Source of the DNA: RBG-16-66-20 sp049651845
GTDB taxonomy: Bacteria > Pseudomonadota > Gammaproteobacteria > Burkholderiales > SG8-39
Length of the DNA stretch: 21,250 nucleotides
Assembly (NCBI GenBank): GCA_049651845.1
Contig: JBASCW010000095.1
Location: 1-21,250 of the forward strand
Reading direction: 5' to 3'
Position numbers and translations under genes: made by a program. Below are positions 1 to 8,025 of this stretch, piece by piece. The notes beneath the pieces were generated by a model, which saw only the letters and a program-made list of their open reading frames with translations, was not told the DNA's origin and ran no database searches. How positions within the stretch are numbered: the stretch's first letter is position 1; every line of letters begins with the position of its first letter.

Positions 1-348
1 CTCGAGTGCCGCGCGCTCGCGCGCCGCCTCCGCCAGCGCTGCCTCGGAACCGCGCCGCGCCTCGGCCAGCCTGTGCTCGCGCTCCTCGGCTTCGCGGCGC
101 ACCGCGGCTTCTGCCTCGGCGGTACGCTCGACGCTCAGGCGATGCTCGATCGCCGCGCGCATGCCCTGTTCGGCGGCGGCGCGCCGCTCGGCCGCCTCGC
201 ACAGCCGCTGCTCCGCCTGCTCGCGCGCCTCGACCGCGAGCGACGCACGGCTCTCCGACTCGACGCGCGAAAAGGCGAGCTTGATGCCCGCCAGGCGCTC
301 GCTCTCGGTGCTGCTCTGGCGGGCGGGGGATCGTTCGGGACTGGGCAT
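1..348 (-). CDS. Hypothetical coiled-coil protein, N-terminal 116 residues (cut by left edge)
   Basis: The minus strand stays open from an ATG at 348 to the first base of the window, so the C-terminus lies outside. A GGAG sits seven bases before this ATG (just right of 348), which supports the start. The visible protein is built almost only of Ala, Glu, Arg and Gln with regularly spaced Leu, as expected for one long charged alpha-helix or coiled coil from about residue 15 onward. There is no signal peptide, membrane segment or catalytic motif. It is transcribed in the same direction as the small gene at 497-655. I do not recognise the family. Low-complexity Ala/Glu/Arg stretches are common in GC-rich genomes, so similarity to other coiled-coil proteins would not by itself show function. 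Confidence 0.6.
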   Translation of the reverse strand, partial: MPSPERSPARQSSTESERLAGIKLAFSRVESESRASLAVEAREQAEQRLCEAAERRAAAEQGMRAAIEHRLSVERTAEAEAAVRREAEEREHRLAEARRGSEAALAEAARERAALE

Positions 349-443
349 GATCGGGCTCCGGCGTCGCTTTCCTGCGGTACCGGAATTATTTGCCGGTCCG
401 CCCGGCCTCGGTCTCGCGAACAGGGGCACAAAGCGGTGGCAAC

Positions 444-476
444 TCCGTCCGCCGGGCGCCGCCGGGGCGGGACGGA
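444..476 (-). other. GC-rich inverted repeat between two minus-strand genes
   Basis: TCCGTCC at 444-450 pairs with GGACGGA at 470-476, and the GC-rich loop could extend the stem. It lies about 20 bases past the stop of the 52-residue gene (minus strand) and before the coiled-coil gene. There is no T-run on either side, so it is a weak candidate for a transcription end or an RNA-stabilising hairpin. The rest of the 349-496 gap shows nothing further. Confidence 0.25.
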
Positions 477-496
477 CGGCGGGCCGCGAAACCGGG

Positions 497-655
497 CTAG
501 GCCGGCGGCCGGCGCCCCGCGCCCAGCTGCTCGGCCAGCCGCTCCACCTCGGCTTCGTCCCAGATCAGGCCGAAGTCTTCCTCGCACCAGTCCGCGGCTT
601 CCTGCTCCAGCGGAAACCGGTCGAAGTCGCTGCCGTACACGTCGTCGAGCGTCAT
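497..655 (-). CDS. Small acidic protein of unknown function (52 aa)
   Basis: The start is fixed by a perfect AGGAGG (complement of 661-666) five bases before the ATG at 655. A longer in-frame version starting near 727 would have an Arg/Pro-rich N-terminus of non-coding character and is less likely. The 52-residue product is strongly acidic in its first 40 residues, with a DVYGSDFDRFPLEQEAADW stretch and a C-terminal Leu/Glu helix, then a short basic Pro-rich tail. There is no signal peptide, membrane helix or Cys cluster. Its promoter would lie in 656-840, facing away from the kinase gene, so the two may be controlled together. I do not recognise the family; a small regulatory or partner protein is possible but is a guess. 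Confidence 0.65.
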   Translation of the reverse strand: MTLDDVYGSDFDRFPLEQEAADWCEEDFGLIWDEAEVERLAEQLGAGRRPPA

Positions 656-754
656 CGCTGCCTCCTGCGTCGATGGCCGGATCGTGGCCGGCGTCGCCGG
701 CCCGCGCCATCGGCGGACCGCCCGCAACGGGCCCGGCGGCGCGCCATCGCGGCA

Positions 755-769
755 TAGGAAGATTTCCTA
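755..769. promoter_or_regulatory. Perfect dyad TAGGAA-GAT-TTCCTA between divergent genes
   Basis: Six-base arms (755-760 and 764-769) are perfectly complementary around a GAT centre, in an AT-rich patch of otherwise very GC-rich DNA. It lies 100 bases before the 52-residue gene and 72 bases before the kinase gene. Its form resembles sites bound by NarL/FixJ-type (LuxR-type HTH) response regulators such as the RcsAB box (TAAGAATATTCCTA). That is a resemblance only, and the binding protein is unknown. No other feature is evident in 656-840. Confidence 0.45.
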
Positions 770-840
770 CGGCGCCGTCCTTTCGCGGCCCGCGGGGCGC
801 GAGGCCTCAAGTGGCGGCGCCGCGCGGCCGATAGGGCACC

Positions 841-3273
841 ATGGCTGCCGTATTGAGCGCACCGCCGGGCCGCCGCATCGGCCGATTCCAGCTGATCCGG
901 GAGCTCGGCCGCGGCGCCCAGGGCGAGGTCTGGCTGGCGCAGGACACGCGCCTCGGCCGCAGCGTCGCCCTGAAGACGTTGCGACTGGACGCGCAGGAGG
1001 GCGAGAGCGCCAGCGCGCTGCTTCGGACCCTCCTCGACGAGGCGCGCATCGTGAGCAGCCTGCAGCACCCGAACCTGGTCGGGCTGTTCGACGCGGGCGA
1101 GGAGCGCGGCGCCCCCTATCTCGTGTTCGAGTACGTCGAGGGCCGGACCCTTTCGCAGCTGCTGCGCGAGCAGCGCCGGCTGCCGGCCAGCCGGGCGGTC
1201 GAGATCGCCATCGCGCTCGCGCGCGGCGTGGGTTACGCGCACGGCCGCAACATCGTGCATCGCGACCTGAAGCCGGCCAACATCATGATCACGCCCGAGG
1301 GCGTCCCCCGCGTGATGGATTTCGGCATCGCCCAGCGCGGCGCGCTGCGCACCGACGACGATGCGCCGCTGGTCGGAACGCCTGCCTACATGGCGCCGGA
1401 GTACATCGCCGACGGGATTTGCTCGCCGGCGAGCGACCTCTTCGCCCTCGGCGTCATCCTCTACGAGATGCTGACCGGCCAGGCCCCGGTACGCGGCCCG
1501 GACATCCACGAGACCCTGCGGCGGATCGTCGCCGAGCCGTTCCGCCGCGCGGTCGAGGTCAATCCGGAGCTGGACGAGCGCCTCGACGCCATCATCATGC
1601 GCGCGCTGGCGAAGAATCCCGCCCAGCGCTACGCGAGCGCGGCGCAACTGGCCGATGCCCTCGCCCGCCATCTCGATCCGGAGGCCGCGCGGCCCGCCGA
1701 CGAAGGCGGCGCCAGCGGAACGCTCGAGTTCCTGCTGCGGCGCATCCGGCACAAGAGCGACTTTCCCGCCCTGTCGGGCACCATCAGCACCATCAACCGG
1801 CTGCTCGGCTCGGAGCGCGAATCGATCAGCGTGCTGTGCAATACGATACTCAAGGACTTCGCGCTCACCAACCTGCTGCTCAAGCGCGTCAACTCCGCCT
1901 ACTACAGCCAGTTCGGCGGCGCCATCAGCACCGTTTCGCGCGCCATCGCGCTGCTCGGCTTCGACGCCGTGCGCAACCTGGCGGTGTCGCTGATGCTGTT
2001 CGAGAACCTGCACAAGAAGGCGAACGCGGTGGCGCTCAAGGACGAGGTCATCTCGTCCTATTTCAGCGGCATGCTCACGCGCGAGCTGGCGCAGCGCGCG
2101 GGGGTCGCGGACGCGGAGCAGGCATTCATCTGCGCGATGTTCCACCGCCTGGGCAAGCTGCTGGTGGTCTTCTACCTGCACGACGAAGCCGAGGCGATCG
2201 CCGGCCTGGTGAAGGCGCGCGGCTGGGACGAGGAGCGCGCGGCCAGGGAAGTGCTCGGCATCGGCTACGACGAGCTCGGCATCGGCGTGGGCAAGGCCTG
2301 GAATTTCCCCGACACCATCCTGGCGAGCATGAAACCGCTGCAAGGCCCGTTGACGGACCGGCCGGCGGCCCCCGAGGACCGGCTGCGCCTGGTCGCCGGC
2401 CTCGCCAACCGCCTGTCCGACGTGGTGCGCAGCGCGCCCGGCGCCGAGCGCGACGGACGGCTCGCGGCGATCGCCGACCGTTACGGCGCCGCGGCCGGCG
2501 TCAACACGGCCGCGCTGGCCGCCGCCGTCGCCGCCTCGGTGCCGCGCCTGTCCAGGGACGCCGAAACGCTGGGATTCTCGGTGTCGAAAAGCCCGCTCTT
2601 CGCCAACGCCGAGGAGTGGGCCGCCGCCGACCAGGCGGACGCCGCCGCTGCCGGCGATCCCGCGCGGGACGAAAAAACGCTGGTCGACGAGACCCTGCTC
2701 GCGCCGCGGGAGATCGCCAAGCCGATCGGGGTGCCGGGCGCCGCCGCGCAGCCGGTATCGCGCCAGGCCGCGCTGAGCACCGGGATCGAGGACATCACCC
2801 AGGTGCTCGCGGGCGAGTACAAGCCGAACGACGTGCTGCGCATCATCCTGGAAACCATGTACCGCGGCATCGGCTTCAGCCGCGTGCTGCTCATGGTGCG
2901 CGACCCGGCGCGCAATGCGCTGCGCTGCCGCTTCGGCTTCGGCGCGGACGTCGACGCGATCATCGAGAAGCACTTTTCGATCCCGCTCGCCGGCGCGCGC
3001 GACGTGTTCTTCGCGGCCGTCGGCCAGGGGGTGGACCTGTGCATCGAGGACATCGATGCCGAGAAGATGAAGCGCTACGTGCCGGACTGGTACCGGGCGG
3101 CGATCCCCGCGCGCGGCTTCGTACTGCTGCCGATCATGGTCAACGCGCGCGCCGTCGGCCTGATCTACGGCGATTCGGATTCAACCGGCGTGCTGCGGTT
3201 CAAGCCGGACGAACTGTCGCTGCTGAAGACGCTGCGCAATCAGGCCGTGCTGGCGGTACGGCAGAAAGCGTAG
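841..3273 (+). CDS. Ser/Thr protein kinase fused to HDOD and GAF domains (810 aa)
   Basis: A cytoplasmic signalling protein with three modules. Residues about 16-280 form a Hanks-type Ser/Thr kinase with all key parts: Gly loop G23-x-G25-x-x-G28, Lys45 in VALK, HRDLKPAN with catalytic Asp142, DFG at 160-162 and GTPAYMAPE at 179-187. Residues about 295-500 form an HDOD domain (signal-output relative of HD phosphohydrolases). Where HD enzymes have HD, it reads MFHRLGK, so it is probably not a hydrolase. Residues about 645-805 form a GAF domain, the likely small-molecule sensor. No membrane segment, signal peptide or PASTA repeat is visible. The ATG at 841 begins just before the kinase fold; the ribosome site is weak (AGGG). 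The gene stands alone, converging on the efflux operon. Kinase-HDOD fusions are known in betaproteobacteria; targets and ligand are unknown. Confidence 0.93.
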   Translation: MAAVLSAPPGRRIGRFQLIRELGRGAQGEVWLAQDTRLGRSVALKTLRLDAQEGESASALLRTLLDEARIVSSLQHPNLVGLFDAGEERGAPYLVFEYVEGRTLSQLLREQRRLPASRAVEIAIALARGVGYAHGRNIVHRDLKPANIMITPEGVPRVMDFGIAQRGALRTDDDAPLVGTPAYMAPEYIADGICSPASDLFALGVILYEMLTGQAPVRGPDIHETLRRIVAEPFRRAVEVNPELDERLDAIIMRALAKNPAQRYASAAQLADALARHLDPEAARPADEGGASGTLEFLLRRIRHKSDFPALSGTISTINRLLGSERESISVLCNTILKDFALTNLLLKRVNSAYYSQFGGAISTVSRAIALLGFDAVRNLAVSLMLFENLHKKANAVALKDEVISSYFSGMLTRELAQRAGVADAEQAFICAMFHRLGKLLVVFYLHDEAEAIAGLVKARGWDEERAAREVLGIGYDELGIGVGKAWNFPDTILASMKPLQGPLTDRPAAPEDRLRLVAGLANRLSDVVRSAPGAERDGRLAAIADRYGAAAGVNTAALAAAVAASVPRLSRDAETLGFSVSKSPLFANAEEWAAADQADAAAAGDPARDEKTLVDETLLAPREIAKPIGVPGAAAQPVSRQAALSTGIEDITQVLAGEYKPNDVLRIILETMYRGIGFSRVLLMVRDPARNALRCRFGFGADVDAIIEKHFSIPLAGARDVFFAAVGQGVDLCIEDIDAEKMKRYVPDWYRAAIPARGFVLLPIMVNARAVGLIYGDSDSTGVLRFKPDELSLLKTLRNQAVLAVRQKA

Positions 3274-3387
3274 CAGGCAGGCAAACAATGGCTCGCGCCC
3301 GGTCGCCAGCCTTCCCGGTCAGTCCTTTCTCTCACCAGCCGGCTCCTAGGGAGAACGGCGAGATCCGCCGCCTGACTCCGTGAGAAT

Positions 3388-3413
3388 CCGGCCTGTCCAG
3401 CTCACGAGGCCGG
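3388..3413. terminator. Inverted repeat between convergent genes, possible transcription end
   Basis: CCGGCCT (3388-3394) pairs with AGGCCGG (3407-3413) across a 12-base loop that contains the stop codon of the RND permease gene (3402-3404). It lies where the kinase and efflux transcripts converge. No T-run follows on either strand, so a strong intrinsic terminator is not supported. The remainder of 3274-3401 shows no gene. Confidence 0.25.
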
Positions 3414-6400
3414 CATCTTAACGCCCCGCGCGCCGAAACGCAGGTAGAGCGCGGGAAGCACGAAGGCGTTCAGCGCGGTCGAGCTCAGCAGCCCGAACAG
3501 GATCACCACCGCCATCGGCGACTGGATCTCGCTGCCGGGCGCGCCGGCGCTGAGCGCAAGCGGGATCAGCGCAAGGCCCGCGGCGAGCGCGGTCATGAGG
3601 ATCGGGATCAGCCGTTCTTCGGCGCCGCGCTTGACCGCGGTCGCGAGATCGGCCACGCCCTCGCGCTCCTGGAGCTGGCGGATGTGGGCGACCAGCATGA
3701 CCCCGTTGCGCGTCGCGATGCCGAACAGCGTGATGAAGCCGACGAGCGTCGCGATGGATACGACACCGCCCGACGCATACAGGCCGATCACCCCGCCGAT
3801 GAGCGCGAGCGGCAGGTTGACCATCACCAGCAGCGCGTCGCGCGCCGAGCGGAAAGCCAGCGACAGCAGGACGAAGATGCCGACCACCACGGCGGTTCCG
3901 AGGATCGCCAGCCGGGCGCTCGCGCGCTCCGCGCTCTCGAACTGGCCGCCGTACTCGATGTAGTAGCCCGGGGGCAGAACCGCCCGTCGCGCCACCGAGT
4001 CACGGATGTCCCCGACGACACTGCCGAGGTCGCGCCCCGAGACGTTCGCCATGACGACGATCTTGCGCTGCACGTTTTCGCGCGCAATGACGTTCGGCGA
4101 GGCATCCTTGACGACTTCGGCGAGAGCCTCCAGCGGAACCCGCGCGCCGGCCGGCGTAGTAATGAGCGCGGCGCGGATGGTCCGGTCGGATTCGCGCGCG
4201 GCCGGATCGTAGCGCACGACGAGGTCGAAGACCGCCTGGCCCTCGACGACGCGCGATACGGACGCGCCAGCGAAGGCCGCTTCCACGGCTTCCGCTACGG
4301 CGCCCACCGTCAGGCCGTGGCGCGCAATCGCATCGCGCCGGAACCGGATGGCGAGCTGCGGAATGTCGGTCTGCTTCTCCGCCGAAACGTCCACCGCGCC
4401 AGGGATGTCGCGCGCGAGCGCTGCCACCTCGCCCGCGATCCGGCGCAGCTCATAGAGGTCGGGGCCGAAGATCTTGACCGCGATGTTGGCGCGCGTGCCC
4501 GAGAGCAGGTGGTCGATGCGGTGCGAGATCGGCTGCCCGATCACGATCGCGGTACCTGGCACGACGGCAAGCGCCTTGCGCAGGCGCCCCAGGAACGCAT
4601 CGCGATGCCCGCCGATTTCGCGCAGGGAAACGTCGACTTCCGAAGCGTAGATCGCCTGCGCGTGGGGGTCGCGTTCGGCCCGGCCGGTTCGCCGCGCGGT
4701 GCTCGCCACCTCGGGCTGCTCGAGCAGAATGCGCTCGATCCAGCGGCCAAGGCGGTCCGATTCCTCGAGCGAGGTCCCCGGCAGCGTCACCGCCGCCACG
4801 GTCAGCGCGCCCTCGTTGAAGCTGGGCAGGAACGAGCGGCCGGCAAGCGCGAAAGCCACGATCGCGGCGACAAGGAAAGCAGCGGATGCGGCAGCGAGGA
4901 TCTTCCAGCGCCCGACGCTGCGCTCGAGAAGCGGCGCGTAGCGCGCCTTCAGCCAGCTCGCGAACCGGGGCTCTTCGCGGCGCCGCACGACCGCGGAGCG
5001 CGGCAGCAGCAGCAGCGCAAGCACCGGGGTCACCGTGACCGCGACCACCAGGGACGCCGCCAGCGCCACGACGTAGGCGAAGCCGAGCGGCACGAGCAGC
5101 CTCCCTTCGACGCCCTCCAGGAAGAACAGCGGCAAAAACACCAGGCCGATGATCAGGGTCGCGAACACGATCGATCCCTGGATCTCCAGCGTCGCGCTCT
5201 CGACGACTGCTGCGCTCGCCGCCGGGGCCCCGCCCAGCGCTTGCCGCAGCCGCCGCACGATGTTCTCCACGACGATGATCGCGTCGTCCACCAGCGCGCC
5301 GAGGGCGATGGCCATGCCGCCCAGCGTCATGGTGTTGATGGTGGCGCCCAGCGCCTTCATCGCGAGGATCGCGGCGACCAGCGAAAGCGGCAGCGCGAGC
5401 AGCGTGATGGCGGTGGCCCGCGCGCTCCAGAGGAACAGGAGCACGATCGCCACCACCAGGACGGCGCCGTCCCGGAGCGCGTCGAGGAGGTTCCGGATCG
5501 ACGTGGCAATGAAGTCCGCCTGCCGGAACACCTTGGTTTCGATCGTCATCCCTGCGGGCAGAGAGCGCTGGATTTCGGCGAGCACTTGATCGAGCCTGTG
5601 CGTCAGTTCGAGCGTATTGGCCCCGGGCTGCTTCTGGATGCCGAGCACCACGGCAGGCCTGCCGTTCTGGCTGGCCGTGCCCCGTTTGGGAGCGGCGCCC
5701 GTCGTGACCTCCGCCACCTGCCGCACGAGCACCGGAACGCCGTCGCGTACCGCGATGGCTGATTCGCCGATGTCCGCGGCGCTGCGCACGCGCCCGAACC
5801 CCTGAATGAGATATTCCTGCCCGCCCTGGCTGTAGAAGCCCGCGGCCGCGTTCACGTTGGAGGACTTGACAGCGGCAAGCAACTCGCCGACCGTGACCTT
5901 GTAGGCGGCGAGCCGCTCGGGGCTCGCGACGACCTGGTACTGCCTGGTGTCGCCGCCCACGGGGATCACCTCGGCCACCCCCGGTACCGCAAGCAACCTG
6001 CGGCGCAGCACCCAGTCTGCAGTCGTCTTGAGATCCATCGGCCCGTGCTTCTCCGAGCGCAGCGCGATGAACATGATCTCGCCCATCACCGAGGCGACGG
6101 GCGCGAGCGTCGGCACGAGCTCCGGCGGCAAGCCCGCGCGCGCCAGCTGCATTTTCTCGGTGACGACCTGGCGCGCCTGGTTGATGCCGACGTCCCATTC
6201 GAATTCGACGATGACCACGGAGATGCCGACGTCGCTCACCGAGCGCACGCGGCGCACGCCGGCCGCGCCGTTCAGCGCGGTCTCGATGGGAAAGGTCACG
6301 ACCGTTTCCACCTCCGCGGGCGACATGCCGTGCGCTTCCGTGACGACCGTCACCGTGGGCGCGGTCAGGTCGGGAAAGACGTCCACCGGCATCCGGCTCG

Positions 6401-6491
6401 CCTCGAAGGCGCCCCACACGAGCACGAGCGCTGCGAGCAGCAGCACGGGAAACCGGTTTTGCAGCGACCAGCGAATCGCGGACCCGATCAT
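3402..6491 (-). CDS. Heavy-metal efflux RND permease, CzcA/CusA family (1029 aa)
   Basis: The proton-driven inner-membrane subunit of a tripartite pump that exports metal ions from the periplasm or cytoplasm to the outside. Length and layout fit the HME branch of RND transporters: a first membrane helix at about 11-30, a large periplasmic loop opening with MPVDVFPDLTAPTVTVVTEA, a helix group at about 335-540, a second large loop, and a final helix group from about 860. Helix 4 reads GALVDDAIIVVEN (398-410) with Asp402, Asp403 and Glu409. The first Asp of the CzcA DFGxxVD motif is absent (Ala396 in its place), so the metal cannot be read off from CzcA. The gene follows the adaptor gene after seven bases and is the last of the operon. 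A symbol is withheld because the ion is unknown: Co, Zn, Cd, Ni or Cu/Ag are all possible. Confidence 0.93.
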   Translation of the reverse strand: MIGSAIRWSLQNRFPVLLLAALVLVWGAFEASRMPVDVFPDLTAPTVTVVTEAHGMSPAEVETVVTFPIETALNGAAGVRRVRSVSDVGISVVIVEFEWDVGINQARQVVTEKMQLARAGLPPELVPTLAPVASVMGEIMFIALRSEKHGPMDLKTTADWVLRRRLLAVPGVAEVIPVGGDTRQYQVVASPERLAAYKVTVGELLAAVKSSNVNAAAGFYSQGGQEYLIQGFGRVRSAADIGESAIAVRDGVPVLVRQVAEVTTGAAPKRGTASQNGRPAVVLGIQKQPGANTLELTHRLDQVLAEIQRSLPAGMTIETKVFRQADFIATSIRNLLDALRDGAVLVVAIVLLFLWSARATAITLLALPLSLVAAILAMKALGATINTMTLGGMAIALGALVDDAIIVVENIVRRLRQALGGAPAASAAVVESATLEIQGSIVFATLIIGLVFLPLFFLEGVEGRLLVPLGFAYVVALAASLVVAVTVTPVLALLLLPRSAVVRRREEPRFASWLKARYAPLLERSVGRWKILAAASAAFLVAAIVAFALAGRSFLPSFNEGALTVAAVTLPGTSLEESDRLGRWIERILLEQPEVASTARRTGRAERDPHAQAIYASEVDVSLREIGGHRDAFLGRLRKALAVVPGTAIVIGQPISHRIDHLLSGTRANIAVKIFGPDLYELRRIAGEVAALARDIPGAVDVSAEKQTDIPQLAIRFRRDAIARHGLTVGAVAEAVEAAFAGASVSRVVEGQAVFDLVVRYDPAARESDRTIRAALITTPAGARVPLEALAEVVKDASPNVIARENVQRKIVVMANVSGRDLGSVVGDIRDSVARRAVLPPGYYIEYGGQFESAERASARLAILGTAVVVGIFVLLSLAFRSARDALLVMVNLPLALIGGVIGLYASGGVVSIATLVGFITLFGIATRNGVMLVAHIRQLQEREGVADLATAVKRGAEERLIPILMTALAAGLALIPLALSAGAPGSEIQSPMAVVILFGLLSSTALNAFVLPALYLRFGARGVKMPAS

Positions 6492-6498
6492 GGCGGCC

Positions 6499-8025
6499 TC
6501 AGTGCGCGTGGCCTTCGCCGGCAGCCTTCGGCGAAGCGCCGGCGAGCCGGACGAGATAGGCGCCGCGCGTGACGACCCGTTCGCCCGCCTTCAGGCCTTC
6601 GCGAATTTCGACCTGATTGCCGTCGCGGATTCCCGTCCCGACGCTGCGCCGCTCGAACGATTCGCCGCCGCGCTGCACGAAGAGGACGCTCTGGCCGCCT
6701 TCGTCCACGAGCGCGCTTGCCGGCACGGCAAGCGCCTTGTCGCGCTTTCCGGTCCAGATGTCTACCTGGACCGCGGCGCCGATGCGAAGCGCCGTCCCCG
6801 GACTCCGGAACTCGAGAATCAGGGGTACCGTCCTGGTCTCGCGGTCGAGCGCCTGCCCCAACGCGACCAGGCGCGCGTTGCCGCCGACTTCGAGCGCGAG
6901 CGGCTCGGCAAGTCCCGCGGCCCGGACCCAGGCGCCCTGCACCTGTGCGAGCCGGGCTGCGTCGGCCTCCGCCACCTTCGCTTCCAGCCACAGGCGCGCC
7001 GGATCCGCGATCTGTGCAAGGAGCTGCCCCGCGTTCACATAGGCGCCAGGTGCGAAATTGACTTCCACCAGCGTCCCGCGCACCGGCGCGCGCACCAGAA
7101 CCGCCGAGCCGGCGCCGCCGCCGGCGTAGGGCGCAAGCCGGCGCTCGGCGGCTTCGAGCTCGGCGCGCGCGAGCGCCTCTTCGCGGCGCACGGCGAGCAC
7201 GCGCCGCTCGGGCACCGCCTCCTCCCTGTAGAGCTGCTCGAGCCTGGCGCGTTCCTTCGTCTCGTAGGCGAGCTTGAGCCGCGCGCGGTCGGCGTCCAGC
7301 CGCAGCGTCGCCGCGTCGGTCTCGGGCGCGAGCCGCGGCAGGATGGCGAACGCCACCTCGCCGCGGCCCAGCGTCTGGCCTATGTGCGGAAAGGCACTTC
7401 CGCCCGCGACCAGCTGGCCGGATACCGGCGCGACGAGCTGCGCCGAGCCTTCCGCGCTGCCCCGGATGAAGCCCGTCGCAGCGATCGTCGCGCGCAGCGG
7501 CTGTTCCTCGGCCGGCGCGGTGGCGAACTCCGTCTGCCACTGCTGCTCCTTGAGGAACTTGATGCCGCTGTCGGGTGCCCCGCCCTTGGCCTGGGCGGCC
7601 CGCGCCGCGTCCTTCGACGCGTAGACCGTGACCTCGCCTAGGTCGTGTGCGTCGCGCAGGTCCCCCGCCTCGACGAGCAGCGTGAGCTTGCGCGTTCCGG
7701 CAGCGCGCGCCTTGAGCTCGGGCTTGAAGATTCCCGGCGTCGCGGGCGCCTGCGCCTCGAAGCGCTCGTCGGGCTGGCCGCCGCCGCTCAGCACGACGGC
7801 CACGCGGCCCTCCTTCAGCGGCTTGAAGTCGGCGAGCCGCGTGAGGTGCGCCACAGCCACCGACGCCTCGCCCGCGCGCAACGGGTCGAACTCGATGTAC
7901 AGCTCGGTCGCCTCGGTGAAATGGGTAAGCGTAACGGCGGTGAGCTCCGTCTTGGCGTCGTCGTGGCGATCGTGGCCGCAGGCGGCGAGCGATAGCGCCG
8001 CCGCGATCGAGATCAGCGTTCTCAT
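6499..8025 (-). CDS. RND efflux periplasmic adaptor lipoprotein (508 aa)
   Basis: The membrane-fusion subunit that links the RND permease to the outer-membrane factor. Residues 1-16 form a lipoprotein signal with lipobox LAAC (Cys16), immediately followed by a metal-binding-like GHDRHDD stretch. Residues about 28-145 form an extra beta-rich domain, including HLTRLADFKPLKEG, that short adaptors such as AcrA lack. From about 160 the usual HlyD-type parts follow: barrel-sandwich half, a charged helical hairpin (about 245-310, rich in Arg/Glu/Leu), second lipoyl half (VRAPVRGTLVEVNFAPGAYV) and C-terminal beta barrel with EGLKAGERVVTRGAYLV. The protein ends GEGHAH. Its ATG overlaps the stop of the outer-membrane factor gene (ATGA at 8022-8025), showing translational coupling. 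The adaptor role is near certain; the N-terminal domain's function is unknown and may be metal capture. Confidence 0.92.
   Translation of the reverse strand: MRTLISIAAALSLAACGHDRHDDAKTELTAVTLTHFTEATELYIEFDPLRAGEASVAVAHLTRLADFKPLKEGRVAVVLSGGGQPDERFEAQAPATPGIFKPELKARAAGTRKLTLLVEAGDLRDAHDLGEVTVYASKDAARAAQAKGGAPDSGIKFLKEQQWQTEFATAPAEEQPLRATIAATGFIRGSAEGSAQLVAPVSGQLVAGGSAFPHIGQTLGRGEVAFAILPRLAPETDAATLRLDADRARLKLAYETKERARLEQLYREEAVPERRVLAVRREEALARAELEAAERRLAPYAGGGAGSAVLVRAPVRGTLVEVNFAPGAYVNAGQLLAQIADPARLWLEAKVAEADAARLAQVQGAWVRAAGLAEPLALEVGGNARLVALGQALDRETRTVPLILEFRSPGTALRIGAAVQVDIWTGKRDKALAVPASALVDEGGQSVLFVQRGGESFERRSVGTGIRDGNQVEIREGLKAGERVVTRGAYLVRLAGASPKAAGEGHAH

Noticed and set aside
652..2973. 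Long minus-strand open frame (773 codons) opposite the kinase gene, and similar long frames opposite the RND gene
   Set aside because: Their composition is the Arg/Ala/Gly/His-rich reading expected from the complement of high-GC codons, with no domain; the opposite strand has complete, recognisable proteins.
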